Origin: CAZUXY01 sp964624235
GTDB lineage: Bacteria; Spirochaetota; UBA4802; UBA5368
Reading direction: 5' to 3'
Assembly (NCBI GenBank): GCA_964624235.1
Contig: CAZUXY010000010.1
Location: forward strand, 20,816-84,815
DNA: 64,000 nt
Both the position numbers and the translations under genes were made by a program. Every line of letters starts with the position of its first letter. Within the stretch, counting starts at the first letter, position 1. The notes beneath the pieces are model-generated. The model saw only the letters and a list, made by a program, of their open reading frames with translations, was not told the origin of the DNA and made no database searches. Positions 8,475-17,472 of this stretch are shown piece after piece.

Positions 8475-9700
8475 TTACCCGTCCTTAAGGATTTTAAATA
8501 ACCGGTAACCGGTTCTTTATAACGTTCAAATGATTCTTTCGTTTCATATACCGTCTCGATGACGACTATTCCCTTTGCCGTCACTAAAAAGGCCACTTCG
8601 TATATTCTATCGCCAGGCATCCCGAAACGATAATGTTTCATTTTCGTTGCATACTGGTTGCTGATCTCATCCTCAGAAACGACCCGATACATGCGGTTTT
8701 TCATTTCTATCTTCAATGCTTCATCCCAGAACGGTATGTCCGCGGGAGGGTAATTGTCAGCCAAACCTATCCTTATACCGGCGTTATTTCCCGGACTGAT
8801 GAAAAGATACCTTCCTTTTGATTCATAAAACTGTTTTTCCAGCATGAAGAACCCGGATGGTGTTGTAAAGTCCATGCCATCTGCATTTTTTTGGATGGTC
8901 CTCCTGTCCGGATTCAATCCCGATATCCACGGAAAAGGTGAAGGGATATAGTTCTTCACCGTATCTGATACCTTCGCCTTCAGATTCAGAATTACAGTCG
9001 AAAAGTTAGCACGGTCTCCCAGGGATTTCAATGTCGTTGTCAGAGATTCTATCAGCTGGGTAAGCCGTTCTATTTCCTTGAGAATTGTTACCCGTTCCTC
9101 GACTTTTTTGACCTTTTTCAACAACTCATAAAAACGGTCCCTTACCTTTTTTGCTGTTTCTACCCTGAGTGCAATATCGGTGTATTCCATGGTAACATCA
9201 AGCGCAGTAACGTTTTTATACGTCACATCACCCATCTTCTCGAATTCTTCCAGCAATGCTTCGAATTTCTTAACTGGAACTCTTATATAGACCCTCGCCG
9301 AGCGGAAGGAATCCGATGTGACTGCTGATTCAAGATGGCCTCCAACACCATTCACCAGTGAATTCACCGCATCAATTGTGTTACGAACGCTCTGAACATT
9401 CATATAATACTCGGCGGTGTGGATAACCATCCGTTCCGGGGCTTTTTCTGATTTCAGTGTTTCTTCAGTGTTTTTATCAGAGGTATATTCTGATGATTTA
9501 TAGTAGTCACGCATTCCCGCCGCGCCTTCGGTATACCTCTTTTTTTCCATCTCCATGGGTGCTTCTTTCTTGCGTGGAGCATATGCTCCACCGATTGACT
9601 TTCCCCTGGACTCACGATAGGTTCCGCATGAGAGGACCAGGAGCATCATGGCTATGAAAAGAGGAACCAGATGAGAGGGGTTGATAAACCGCTTTTTCAT
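8471..9700 (-). CDS. Lipoprotein with DUF4349 domain fused to a second envelope domain
   Basis: 409 residues when started at the ATG at 9700, which gives a clean lipoprotein signal ending LLVLSC. An ATG 18 codons earlier would bury the signal. After a low-complexity linker, the DUF4349 part (ERMVIHTAEYYMNV to NFSTVILNLK) includes a helical hairpin with a coiled-coil stretch (LLKKVKKVEERVTILKEIER). The C-terminal 130 residues match the small lipoprotein two genes downstream. It is thus a fusion of the domains carried separately by its two neighbours. No Shine-Dalgarno sequence is clear. The function is unknown; an outer-membrane or periplasmic scaffold is possible. Confidence 0.8.
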   Translation of the reverse strand: MKKRFINPSHLVPLFIAMMLLVLSCGTYRESRGKSIGGAYAPRKKEAPMEMEKKRYTEGAAGMRDYYKSSEYTSDKNTEETLKSEKAPERMVIHTAEYYMNVQSVRNTIDAVNSLVNGVGGHLESAVTSDSFRSARVYIRVPVKKFEALLEEFEKMGDVTYKNVTALDVTMEYTDIALRVETAKKVRDRFYELLKKVKKVEERVTILKEIERLTQLIESLTTTLKSLGDRANFSTVILNLKAKVSDTVKNYIPSPFPWISGLNPDRRTIQKNADGMDFTTPSGFFMLEKQFYESKGRYLFISPGNNAGIRIGLADNYPPADIPFWDEALKIEMKNRMYRVVSEDEISNQYATKMKHYRFGMPGDRIYEVAFLVTAKGIVVIETVYETKESFERYKEPVTGYLKSLRTGK

Positions 9701-9843
9701 GTTATATTTTTTCGAATAAATAATTTTATACGCATGAACACTGTCGATGCACATAACAGCATTTTAAGCATTAATCGATCATGATTATGAACAAAGAATA
9801 CTAATTATTACTCTATTCCAGGAAAGAAGTAATGTCAATTGTT

Positions 9844-10443
9844 TTACAGCTGGGTCATCAGGTACATAATTCGGCTGGCCTTGTCTCTGGGCATAAGCGA
9901 AATGAGATACGATGAAATGCTCATTTTGCCCGCTTCCTGGGCATCGGAATCTATCTGTCTGAGTACATCCACGATAAGAGGCTCTTCCCATTTAACCATT
10001 ATCTCAACAGCCTCTTCCGGACGTATGCTGGTGATTTTCTGGGCAAGGTCTTTTACGTTTCGCTGGTATCCTGAAAACTTCTTTTTCTCGTCTTCAAGGC
10101 GTTTCTTCTCGAGATCTATACCCTTGCGCATATCATCGATTTTTTCTCTTTCCTTTTCCAGTTTCTTCTCTGATTCCGAAATGAGCGCTTCTCTTTTGTC
10201 CAGATCCTCCACTCTCTCTTTCAGTTTATCTTTCTCCTTTTCGAATTCTTCCTTCGCCACCAGAGAGGGTTCGTCGTCTTTTGCCGCAGTCACCATGACA
10301 GCTTCACGTTTGTACACTTTGTACAACATCTTTTCAATGTCTATCAATCCTATATAATCCAGCCAGAACATCCCCGCAGCCACAAGGAAAAGTATCAGGA
10401 CCCCGAGATATAACAGTTTTGCTCTGTCAGAAACTTTCTTCAT
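9844..10443 (-). CDS. flbB: Periplasmic flagellar collar protein FlbB (MotE-like, MgtE-N domain)
   Basis: 199 residues: one N-terminal membrane anchor (about 9-32), a long charged coiled coil (about 60-125, KEEFEKEKDKLKERVEDLDK), and a C-terminal MgtE-N-like helical domain (AQKITSIRPEEAVEIMVKW to the end). This layout is that of spirochaete FlbB, which forms the base of the collar around the periplasmic flagellar motor and helps recruit stators; other bacteria have the analogous MotE. It is the last gene of the flagellar operon, 63 bases after the transglycosylase. No terminator is visible after it. Confidence 0.85.
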   Translation of the reverse strand: MKKVSDRAKLLYLGVLILFLVAAGMFWLDYIGLIDIEKMLYKVYKREAVMVTAAKDDEPSLVAKEEFEKEKDKLKERVEDLDKREALISESEKKLEKEREKIDDMRKGIDLEKKRLEDEKKKFSGYQRNVKDLAQKITSIRPEEAVEIMVKWEEPLIVDVLRQIDSDAQEAGKMSISSYLISLMPRDKASRIMYLMTQL

Positions 10444-10506
10444 GTCGATGCTCCTCTATACGCGACTTTAACATCAAAAATATCACCTTTGTTTTTTATA
10501 ATTTCA

Positions 10507-11091
10507 TCATTTAGAGTTTTTTAAATATTCCGCCATTACCCTGTTCACATATGCCCTGGTTTCCCCGTAAGGAGGTACGCCGCCATAACCATCAACCGCT
10601 TTAGAACCCGCGTTATACGCCGCCAGCGCCTTCTTGTAATCCCACGCGTATTTCTCCAGTAGCGACTTTAAGATACCGACGCCGGCTTCAAGATTCTCCC
10701 GGGGAACAAAAGCGTTTCTCACACCCATCGCGGCCGCCGTACCGGGCATCAACTGCATAAGACCCATTGCACCTCTGGGCGATACCGCTTTATGGTTATA
10801 TGATGATTCAGTTTTGATTATCGCATCAACCAGTCCCGATGGCACGTTAAACCTTCCGGCCGTATCAACTGCAAGACGTTGTAAATCGCTTTTGGCATAT
10901 TCACTGGCGTTTATATCGGTATTTTTACCCGTCATTTTTATTTGCTTCAGCGTTTCCTGTCCGGATATCTTCTCATTGAATTCAGTATCGAATGATCGTG
11001 CGAGGCCGAAATGTTGTTCGGTTTTTTCCAGATTGAAACGTTTTTGAATTTCTGCTATTCGTCTCATTACTGCATTAATATTTTCAACCAT
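10507..11091 (-). CDS. Lytic transglycosylase (SLT domain) in the flagellar operon
   Basis: 194 residues. An N-terminal helix (NAVMRRIAEIQKRF) and a linker precede an SLT domain (about 78-190). The catalytic glutamate is E95 in IIKTESSYN, followed by the family motifs SPRGAMGLMQLMPGTA and ALAAYNAGSKAV. It cleaves peptidoglycan glycan strands, presumably to let the rod pass. No signal peptide is visible, so export probably runs through the flagellar apparatus or another route (inference). It takes the place that FlgJ has in proteobacteria. Confidence 0.9.
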   Translation of the reverse strand: MVENINAVMRRIAEIQKRFNLEKTEQHFGLARSFDTEFNEKISGQETLKQIKMTGKNTDINASEYAKSDLQRLAVDTAGRFNVPSGLVDAIIKTESSYNHKAVSPRGAMGLMQLMPGTAAAMGVRNAFVPRENLEAGVGILKSLLEKYAWDYKKALAAYNAGSKAVDGYGGVPPYGETRAYVNRVMAEYLKNSK

Positions 11092-11103
11092 ACCTGTATT
11101 CCC

Positions 11104-11562
11104 CTAAACAGCTTCCACATGGCTGCGCATATGTAACTTCTGATTCATGTCGTCATTTTCCTTAACAATCTCACGGTTTACCTCATAAAGATATTCATTC
11201 ATTTTTCTTTCTTTCAGCTTTTCCACTACTCTTCTTTCTCTGGATGCTTCAATGAGTTTTTGCCTCACCTTTTGAATTTCAGGCTCCATGCTCTCTACCC
11301 TTTCCTGCTGTACCTCTATTGCACGGTGAGAGAACTCAATAAACCTTTCGTACATCATGATATCACTGAAAGAGTATCCGCCATCAGTCAGCCGTTGGTT
11401 AAATTTCGCACGCTGTTCTTCAAGGCGTCGCATATAATTCTGTTGTTTCATCCTCTCCAGGTTTTGAATCGCCAGGACCTTTGAAAGCTCATTCTGAACT
11501 TCCCGCTCTTTCGCTTCACGTATATCCAGCAGTTTCTGTAATCTGAATGAAAATTTCTTCAT
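11104..11562 (-). CDS. fliJ: Flagellar export chaperone FliJ (FlbA)
   Basis: 152 residues, almost wholly an antiparallel helical coiled coil starting KKFSFRLQKLLDIREAKERE, the family opening. FliJ is the stalk of the export ATPase and an escort for rod and hook chaperones. It follows fliI by about 40 bases and precedes the transglycosylase by 12, in the spirochaete order fliI-flbA. Confidence 0.88.
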   Translation of the reverse strand: MKKFSFRLQKLLDIREAKEREVQNELSKVLAIQNLERMKQQNYMRRLEEQRAKFNQRLTDGGYSFSDIMMYERFIEFSHRAIEVQQERVESMEPEIQKVRQKLIEASRERRVVEKLKERKMNEYLYEVNREIVKENDDMNQKLHMRSHVEAV

Positions 11563-11604
11563 TGTTTCAACAATCCCGTTATATCGTATTGATATTGAAT
11601 ATTG

Positions 11605-13002
11605 CTATTTTCTCAGAACCGGGAATGCGACATAATCCCTTGTTGTCGCTTCCGCTCTTCTACCCTTTTTACGGAACAGGGCTACCAGACGGTTTTTTAT
11701 GTTTTCCATTGTGTCTTTTTCCCTTATTCCCTGCTTCAAAAAGTTATCCATTTCCTCTTTCTTTTCTATGGCAACATCCACTTCCGCCCTGGATCCTCTG
11801 GCATATGCGCCGAGGCTGATAAGGTCCTCAGCGTCGGTATAGGCGGCAAGCAGTTCCCTGAAACGGTTGGCCGCTTTAATGTGTTCATCGTCGACCACAT
11901 CTTTCATGCAGCGCGATAGAGAACCAAGTACATCGATGGCGGGATAATGGTTCTTATGCGCAAGAGCGCGTGAAAGTACTATATGCCCGTCAAGTATACC
12001 CCGCACCGCATCGGATATGGGCTCGTTCATGTCATCCGCTTCGACCAGAATCGTGTAAAACCCAGTTATGCTGCCGGCACCCTCTTTAGTGCCTGAGCGC
12101 TCAAGCAGACGCGGTAATAAAGAAAAGACCGAAGGCGGATAACCCCGTGTAGCGGCCGGTTCACCTGCAGCAAGTCCGACTTCACGCTGCGCCAGTGAAA
12201 AACGCGTAACTGAATCCAGAAGTATATTGACGTCTTTTCCCCGGTCGCGGAAGTATTCGGCAACCGCGTGTGCCAGAAAAGCCCCGCGCAGTCGCATCAT
12301 CGGCGGCTGGTCGGATGTGGCGACTATTACCACCGAACGCCGCAATCCTTCAGGTCCCAGTTCCTTGTCAACGAAATCCCGTACCTCCCGACCCCTTTCA
12401 CCGATCAGCGCCACAACGTTTACATCCGCCGTGGTATAGCGCGCGATCATTGCCAGCAGAGTCGATTTACCCACCCCGGTTCCCGAGAAGATACCTATAC
12501 GCTGTCCCTTGCCCACGGTGTTAAGACCATCTATGGCCCTTATGCCCACGGAAAGGGGTTCATCTATCAGCCTTCTTTCCAGAGGATTGATCGGGTTCCC
12601 GTCCACAGGATAGCGTTCAGAAGTGAAAATTTCCCCTTTCCCGTCCAGTGGACGGCCATCCCCCGAGATTACTCTGCCAAGCAACTCATCCCCAACCGGC
12701 ACCATCAGCGATGAACCCATCGCGATCACATCAGCCCCCGGGGTCACACCCCTCATCTCCCCGATCGGCATCAGTATTACCCTGTTTCGGTTAAAGCCGA
12801 CGACCTCGGTATAGAGATATTTCCCCGGCCCAAGCTTCACTTTACATATTTCACCCATTTTTACTTCAGGACCTATCGACTCGATCGTGAGTCCGATTAT
12901 CCTTTCCACGCGACCGGTAAAATGGATTATGTCGGTTTCATCGATCAGCCGTTTGTACTTGGAGAGTATGTCTACTTTTTCATGGGGGAGTATTTTTATC
13001 AT
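11605..13002 (-). CDS. fliI: Flagellum-specific ATPase FliI
   Basis: 465 residues, an F1-beta-like hexameric ATPase that energises flagellar protein export. The P-loop is GIFSGTGVGKS (170-180), Walker B is NILLDSVTRFSLAQRE, and GYPPSVFSLLPRLLERSG is the family signature. The N-terminal beta-barrel domain (1-100) and the C-terminal helical domain are complete. Its start is 16 bases after the end of fliH. Confidence 0.96.
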   Translation of the reverse strand: MIKILPHEKVDILSKYKRLIDETDIIHFTGRVERIIGLTIESIGPEVKMGEICKVKLGPGKYLYTEVVGFNRNRVILMPIGEMRGVTPGADVIAMGSSLMVPVGDELLGRVISGDGRPLDGKGEIFTSERYPVDGNPINPLERRLIDEPLSVGIRAIDGLNTVGKGQRIGIFSGTGVGKSTLLAMIARYTTADVNVVALIGERGREVRDFVDKELGPEGLRRSVVIVATSDQPPMMRLRGAFLAHAVAEYFRDRGKDVNILLDSVTRFSLAQREVGLAAGEPAATRGYPPSVFSLLPRLLERSGTKEGAGSITGFYTILVEADDMNEPISDAVRGILDGHIVLSRALAHKNHYPAIDVLGSLSRCMKDVVDDEHIKAANRFRELLAAYTDAEDLISLGAYARGSRAEVDVAIEKKEEMDNFLKQGIREKDTMENIKNRLVALFRKKGRRAEATTRDYVAFPVLRK

Positions 13003-13018
13003 TTCTTTCCGATTCCCC

Positions 13019-13942
13019 TCAGGTGGTTGAATTCCTTATGGCTTCTTCTATCGTATCGAGCTGAGTGGAGATACGGGCATCGATTGCCCCGACGTCGGTT
13101 TCGATGATGCACCCTCCCCGTTCTACGCGGGAATCTTCATATATATTTACTTTCTTAAGTGATTCCATCATCTTTATAAGCTCATCCTTATGAGCCGTGG
13201 TCATATCGAGGTCGGCGAAATTAACCCTTATGTCTATCCTGTCTCTGTCTTTAACGCGTTTTATCGCCTCACGGATATTATTGATGACCACTTCCCTTCT
13301 TTCCACTATCTCGTCTTTAATAACCTTGCGTGCTATCATAAGGATCATCTCGGTCATAAGTTTCTCTGATGAACGTATGATATCATCCCGGATATCAACA
13401 GCGGTCGATACAATGGTGCCGAGACGATCGATAAGGCGCATTACTTCCGCCTGTCCTTCCTTGTACCCCTCCTCACGGCCCGCCTCGTATCCTTTTTTAT
13501 AAGCTTCATGTTCTATCTCGGAAACTTTTAGCTCCGCCTCCTTAATCATCTTTTCCGCTTCGAATTTGCCTCTCTCGATCTCTCTTTCCGATTCGGCACG
13601 GAATTTTTCCATTTCGGTTTTTATCTGCTCGCGGGCCACCTGAAGCTCCCTGAACGCGGCCTCTTTACCCTCTTCTTCAATTTTTTTAGCCTGCTGTCTC
13701 GCCTCTTCGGTCAAACGGCGGACTTCTTCCTCTGTCTCACGCCGGTACCTCTCCAGCTCGGCCTCCATTTCCTCAATAGAAGGCCCCTGGTAGACGTCTA
13801 TCGGGTTACCGTCTTCATCGACCTCGTACTCCCGATATTCTTCATCGGTCATAACGTTTTTCTGATATTTTTCAGGGAGTTCTATCTGCTTGGGAATCCC
13901 CGCAATGGCTATTTCCATTGGCTTGAAAACTAGTTTAGACAA
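13019..13942 (-). CDS. fliH: Flagellar export regulator FliH
   Basis: 307 residues. An acidic N-terminal region is followed by a very charged coiled coil (about 55-170, many E/K/R heptads) and a C-terminal V-ATPase-E-like domain (about 185-307, KLMTEMILMIARKVIKDEIV). FliH holds FliI at the export gate and C-ring. It is longer than the 230-residue E. coli protein because of the extended coiled coil. It overlaps fliG by 8 bases. Confidence 0.93.
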   Translation of the reverse strand: MSKLVFKPMEIAIAGIPKQIELPEKYQKNVMTDEEYREYEVDEDGNPIDVYQGPSIEEMEAELERYRRETEEEVRRLTEEARQQAKKIEEEGKEAAFRELQVAREQIKTEMEKFRAESEREIERGKFEAEKMIKEAELKVSEIEHEAYKKGYEAGREEGYKEGQAEVMRLIDRLGTIVSTAVDIRDDIIRSSEKLMTEMILMIARKVIKDEIVERREVVINNIREAIKRVKDRDRIDIRVNFADLDMTTAHKDELIKMMESLKKVNIYEDSRVERGGCIIETDVGAIDARISTQLDTIEEAIRNSTT

Positions 13943-14951
13943 CGAGCTCCTCCTCGCCGGCGCGGGCGACGATTATATCACCGGCCTCCTCAAGTTTTCT
14001 TATGATATTCACTATCTTCTGCTGCGCTTCTTCAACGTCCCTCAATCGAATCGGCCCCATAAAATCCATATCCTCGCGGAGGAGTGAAGACGCACGCTTC
14101 GACATGTTCCTGAATATCTTTTCCTGCACCTCTGAATCCACACCCTTCAGCGCTTTCGCCAGATCCTGAGTGTCCACCTCACGCAGCACCTTCTGTATAG
14201 AACGGTCGTCCAGAAGCACGATGTCCTCGAACACAAACATTCTCTTCTTGATCTCCTCGGCCAGTTCAGGATCTTCTTCTTCCAGCGCCTCTATAATTAT
14301 CTTTTCGGTTCCGCGGTCGACCTGATTGAGTACTTCAACTATAGCGTCTATACCCCCGGCCGAAGTATAATCCTCTGAAGCCAGGGTGGAAAGCTTCCTT
14401 TCCAGCACTCTCTCCACCTCACGCAATACATCAGGCGAGGTACGGTCCATGGTCGCAATACGTTTCGCCACATCCGCCTGGATCTGATGAGAAAGCCCCG
14501 AAAGGATCTGGGCCGCCTTGGCAGGGTCCAGGTATGCCAGTATAAGCGCTATGGTCTGAGGGTGTTCACCCTGGATGAAGTTGAGCAGGTGGCTCGGGTC
14601 TGTTCGTCGTATAAAATCGAAGGGACGCACCTGCAGCGAAGAAGTAAGGCGGTTGACTATATCTATGGCCTTCTGCGTACCGAGGGCCCTTTCCAGCACC
14701 TCCCTCGCATAGTCTATCCCCCCCTGGGCGATGAATTCCTGGGCCATCATCATCTCCTGGAATTCCATCAGCACCTTGTCTTTGTCTTCGGGTTCTATTT
14801 TATCCAGGCGTGCGATCTCGAAAGTGAGCTGTTCAATTTCATCTTCACGCAGGTGCTTGAATATTTCCGAAGAAACATCCGAACCCAGTGAAACGAGAAA
14901 AATCGCCGCTTTTTGCCTGCCCGTAAGCTGTGACTTCCTGGACTGAAGCAT
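13935..14951 (-). CDS. fliG: Flagellar motor switch protein FliG
   Basis: 338 residues, the normal length. The N-terminal domain (TGRQKAAIFLVSLGSDVSSE) binds FliF, the middle domain has GEHPQTIALILAYLDPAKAA, and the C-terminal domain has the charged torque helix region (DIVLLDDRSIQKVLREVD). It forms the C-ring rim that contacts the stators. It lies 114 bases after fliF; no clear promoter was found in that gap. Confidence 0.97.
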   Translation of the reverse strand: MLQSRKSQLTGRQKAAIFLVSLGSDVSSEIFKHLREDEIEQLTFEIARLDKIEPEDKDKVLMEFQEMMMAQEFIAQGGIDYAREVLERALGTQKAIDIVNRLTSSLQVRPFDFIRRTDPSHLLNFIQGEHPQTIALILAYLDPAKAAQILSGLSHQIQADVAKRIATMDRTSPDVLREVERVLERKLSTLASEDYTSAGGIDAIVEVLNQVDRGTEKIIIEALEEEDPELAEEIKKRMFVFEDIVLLDDRSIQKVLREVDTQDLAKALKGVDSEVQEKIFRNMSKRASSLLREDMDFMGPIRLRDVEEAQQKIVNIIRKLEEAGDIIVARAGEEELVV

Positions 14952-15065
14952 TTTTTACCTCACTGCGTTATATCCCTGATAACAAGCAGACTGCATTCGA
15001 CCACCGATTTTAAAATACAGGCCATCCCGCGCCCAAGTCAAACCAAATTCACGTTCCTGAATCCC

Positions 15066-16766
15066 CTACTCTTCAGCAAGCCATGTACGCAGCAACTGGG
15101 CGACATCATCCGGCCGCTCACGGGCGAGGTTTATGGCATTGGTCTGCAATTCAAGCCTGGCCTTTTCCTCAAGGGAGAGTTCCACATCAATACCCTCCTC
15201 TTCGGCGGCCCTTAATGCGGCTTCACGCATACGCTGCTGTTCCAGCGCCAGCTGCTCTTCCCGCATCCTCCGCCTTCTTGCCAGTTCCTTGCTTATCGCC
15301 CTGAAAAGCACCATTCCAAGGAAAAGCGCGAACACGCCGATGAGAGCCGCTAGGAGTATCTTTTTAAGCTGTTCGCGCTTCTGGAACTCCTCTCGCAGCT
15401 TGTTCCAGTCCCTCGTGCGGTCGAACATGATGTTTTCCACCGCAACCTGGTCGCCGCGGACCTCGTTGAAGTTTATCGATTTTTTAACGATATTCTCCGC
15501 CTGCTTGAGTTCATCCCGTGTCAGGGGTGTCTGGACCGGTTTCTTGGTCGGATCAAGATCATAATCACCGTTGGGTTTTCGAGGAAGATCCTGATATCCA
15601 TCGATTGCAATGGCCACCGATATTCCCGAGATATCATAGGGATCGCGTTGTATTTTCTTAATCCCCTTGTTAACGGCGTTGTTCTTTATATTTTCCTGTT
15701 TGTCATATTTTGAAAACTGGTCATCGCTCGCCTTGTATCCGGGCGGCTTGTTTCCCTCGGTACCTGCGGGTCCTTCCGGATTCCAGCCATGACCCTCGAA
15801 ATGTTCTTTCGTGGATTTTTCTGAAACGACCAGCGAATCCTTGACCTTGCGTTCCGAATAAGGGGTCGCCGGGTTATCGGGCTCCATTTCTATGGGCGTG
15901 TATTCTTCCTTTTCCTCGGTCACCTTGTCCCAGTTGAAGTCCAGGTTCAACCTGACTATCTGTATCCTGTCAGGAGTATATATCCTTTCCAGCCCCTTCC
16001 TTATATCCCTCAGCAGCTGCACCCTTGCCTTTTCTTCTATCTTTTTCCTGTACTCGAGCATGGTGTACTCGGCTTTTGCCGAATCCAGCTCATCATCAAA
16101 ATCGGATATAATCTTACCGTACTCATCGGTCACCGTCACATTGTCCGGCTTGAGCTTTCCGCCCACCGCCCTGGATACCAGGTACATTATTCCCTTTATT
16201 TCTTTCTTGCTCAGTTTTTCATAACCCGGCGCAAGATGTACGGTCACCGCCGCCGTATACGGGTTTTCTTTTTCCGTGAAAAGTTCATCTTCAGTAATTG
16301 CTATTTCCACATCCGCTTTCTCTATGTTTTTCAGGGATTCTATATGTCGTTTGATCTCATCCCTCAAGGCACGCATGTACTTGACATCCAGTTCCTTGTC
16401 GGTTTCAGTCCATTTTGAAATGTCAAAGAGTTTCCATCCCGGAATCCCTCTGGGTATCATGTTCTCCTGCGCAAGGCGTGTCATTATTAGTTCCCGCTGC
16501 TCGGGACGAACAAAGACAGAAGTCGTTCCGGAGGTTTCATATCTGAAACCCATCTCCTCAAGCTTCTTGGTCACCTGGCCGAAATCTTCCGATCCCAGTT
16601 CAGTGAAAAGCACCACGTTGGATTTTGTAGTCGATACCGAAAATAGAACGACGAAGGAGACCATCACGACCGCGAGAACCGAGGCTATTATGATCTTTTT
16701 TGTTTTATCCAGCTTCCCGTAGATTTCCCTGACCTGGGTCCATATTCTTTTTAAAAACTCCAGCAT
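15066..16766 (-). CDS. fliF: Flagellar MS-ring protein FliF
   Basis: 566 residues with two membrane segments (about 25-46 and 470-490) around a periplasmic ring-building region. Recognisable parts are the N-terminal YscJ-like segment (VVLFTELGSEDFGQVTKKLE) and DKELDVKYMRALRDEIKRHI, and a cytoplasmic tail ending in QLLRTWLAEE that docks FliG. It forms the MS ring in the inner membrane. It is separated from fliE by about 200 AT-rich bases, the longest gap in the operon. Confidence 0.96.
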   Translation of the reverse strand: MLEFLKRIWTQVREIYGKLDKTKKIIIASVLAVVMVSFVVLFSVSTTKSNVVLFTELGSEDFGQVTKKLEEMGFRYETSGTTSVFVRPEQRELIMTRLAQENMIPRGIPGWKLFDISKWTETDKELDVKYMRALRDEIKRHIESLKNIEKADVEIAITEDELFTEKENPYTAAVTVHLAPGYEKLSKKEIKGIMYLVSRAVGGKLKPDNVTVTDEYGKIISDFDDELDSAKAEYTMLEYRKKIEEKARVQLLRDIRKGLERIYTPDRIQIVRLNLDFNWDKVTEEKEEYTPIEMEPDNPATPYSERKVKDSLVVSEKSTKEHFEGHGWNPEGPAGTEGNKPPGYKASDDQFSKYDKQENIKNNAVNKGIKKIQRDPYDISGISVAIAIDGYQDLPRKPNGDYDLDPTKKPVQTPLTRDELKQAENIVKKSINFNEVRGDQVAVENIMFDRTRDWNKLREEFQKREQLKKILLAALIGVFALFLGMVLFRAISKELARRRRMREEQLALEQQRMREAALRAAEEEGIDVELSLEEKARLELQTNAINLARERPDDVAQLLRTWLAEE

Positions 16767-16969
16767 ACCAACCCTCCCTTACCGTTATAAAGAGGACACC
16801 GTAATCAAACCGTTAAAATTATCCCGATTTAAGGCGACATAATGCCTGTAGCATATATAAAAAAAATTGTAAATCAAAAAATCAATTAATTTCCAAAAAA
16901 ATTCAATTAATTTCCAAGCATCATCATGGGTCATTATAACTTTCCTCGGCCAACTCTCAAACTACGTTT
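16767..16969. other. AT-rich fliE-fliF intergenic region with a 21-bp tandem duplication
   Basis: The stretch TCAATTAATTTCCAA occurs at 16882-16896 and again at 16903-16917, with a 21-base period. The surrounding sequence is poly-A/T rich, and on the minus strand TTGGAA and TACAAT-like hexamers occur, so an internal promoter for fliF onwards is possible. No coding frame was seen. Confidence 0.5.
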
Positions 16970-17296
16970 TTATCTCAGGTTTACAAGCTCTCTGTAAGCC
17001 CTGATAGCCTCATCCCTGACCGCTTTTACGAAGCTCAGGGATATCTCAGCCTTCTGTGCCGCAATCATGACTGTGTGTATATCTACTTTTTCCGGTTCAT
17101 AAATCATTTTCCGGGTGAGTTCTTCCGATTCCACCTGCAAATTGTTGACCTTGCCGATCGCATTCATCAAGACTTCACCGAATGATGCGGCTACATTTTC
17201 ATCAGGTCGCTGTGCCGGAGTATCGGCATAATGCAGCGGATTTGATGTCTTCAGTGTGACGATATGTCCTTTTACCATCGAACCGGAAATGTTCAT
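16970..17296 (-). CDS. fliE: Flagellar hook-basal body protein FliE
   Basis: 108 residues. The C-terminal two thirds are family-typical: SFGEVLMNAIGKVNNLQVES, EPEKVDIHTVMIAAQKAEIS and FVKAVRDEAIRAYRELVNLR. FliE links the MS ring to the proximal rod. Its ATG overlaps the stop of the 54-residue gene upstream as ATGA (17293-17296). Confidence 0.95.
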   Translation of the reverse strand: MNISGSMVKGHIVTLKTSNPLHYADTPAQRPDENVAASFGEVLMNAIGKVNNLQVESEELTRKMIYEPEKVDIHTVMIAAQKAEISLSFVKAVRDEAIRAYRELVNLR

Positions 17297-17457
17297 ACAA
17301 TAACCCCGTTTTTATTGATAACCACAGTGTTGTTCTTCAGGGTATATGACAGGTGTTCCCTGAAAGGGCGCACCCTGTTGATTCTTTTCATGCTGTCCAC
17401 GCTGGACAGGTCATGTGATAGATGAATTTCCATCTTTCCGGACTGCTCACTCATCAT
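17293..17457 (-). CDS. Small 54-residue protein between flgC and fliE
   Basis: A short frame begins ATGATG at 17457 behind an excellent GGAGGTGA ribosome-binding site and ends TGA at 17293-17295, overlapping the fliE start as ATGA. The product begins MMSEQSGKMEIHLSHDL and ends NTVVINKNGVIV, with a basic middle (SMKRINRVRPFREH). It fills the flgC-fliE gap exactly, with 15 bases to the flgC stop. No family is recognised. The ribosome-binding site and couplings on both sides argue for a real gene; a rod or export accessory factor is a guess. Confidence 0.75.
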   Translation of the reverse strand: MMSEQSGKMEIHLSHDLSSVDSMKRINRVRPFREHLSYTLKNNTVVINKNGVIV

Positions 17458-17472
17458 GGCTCACCTCCGCAA

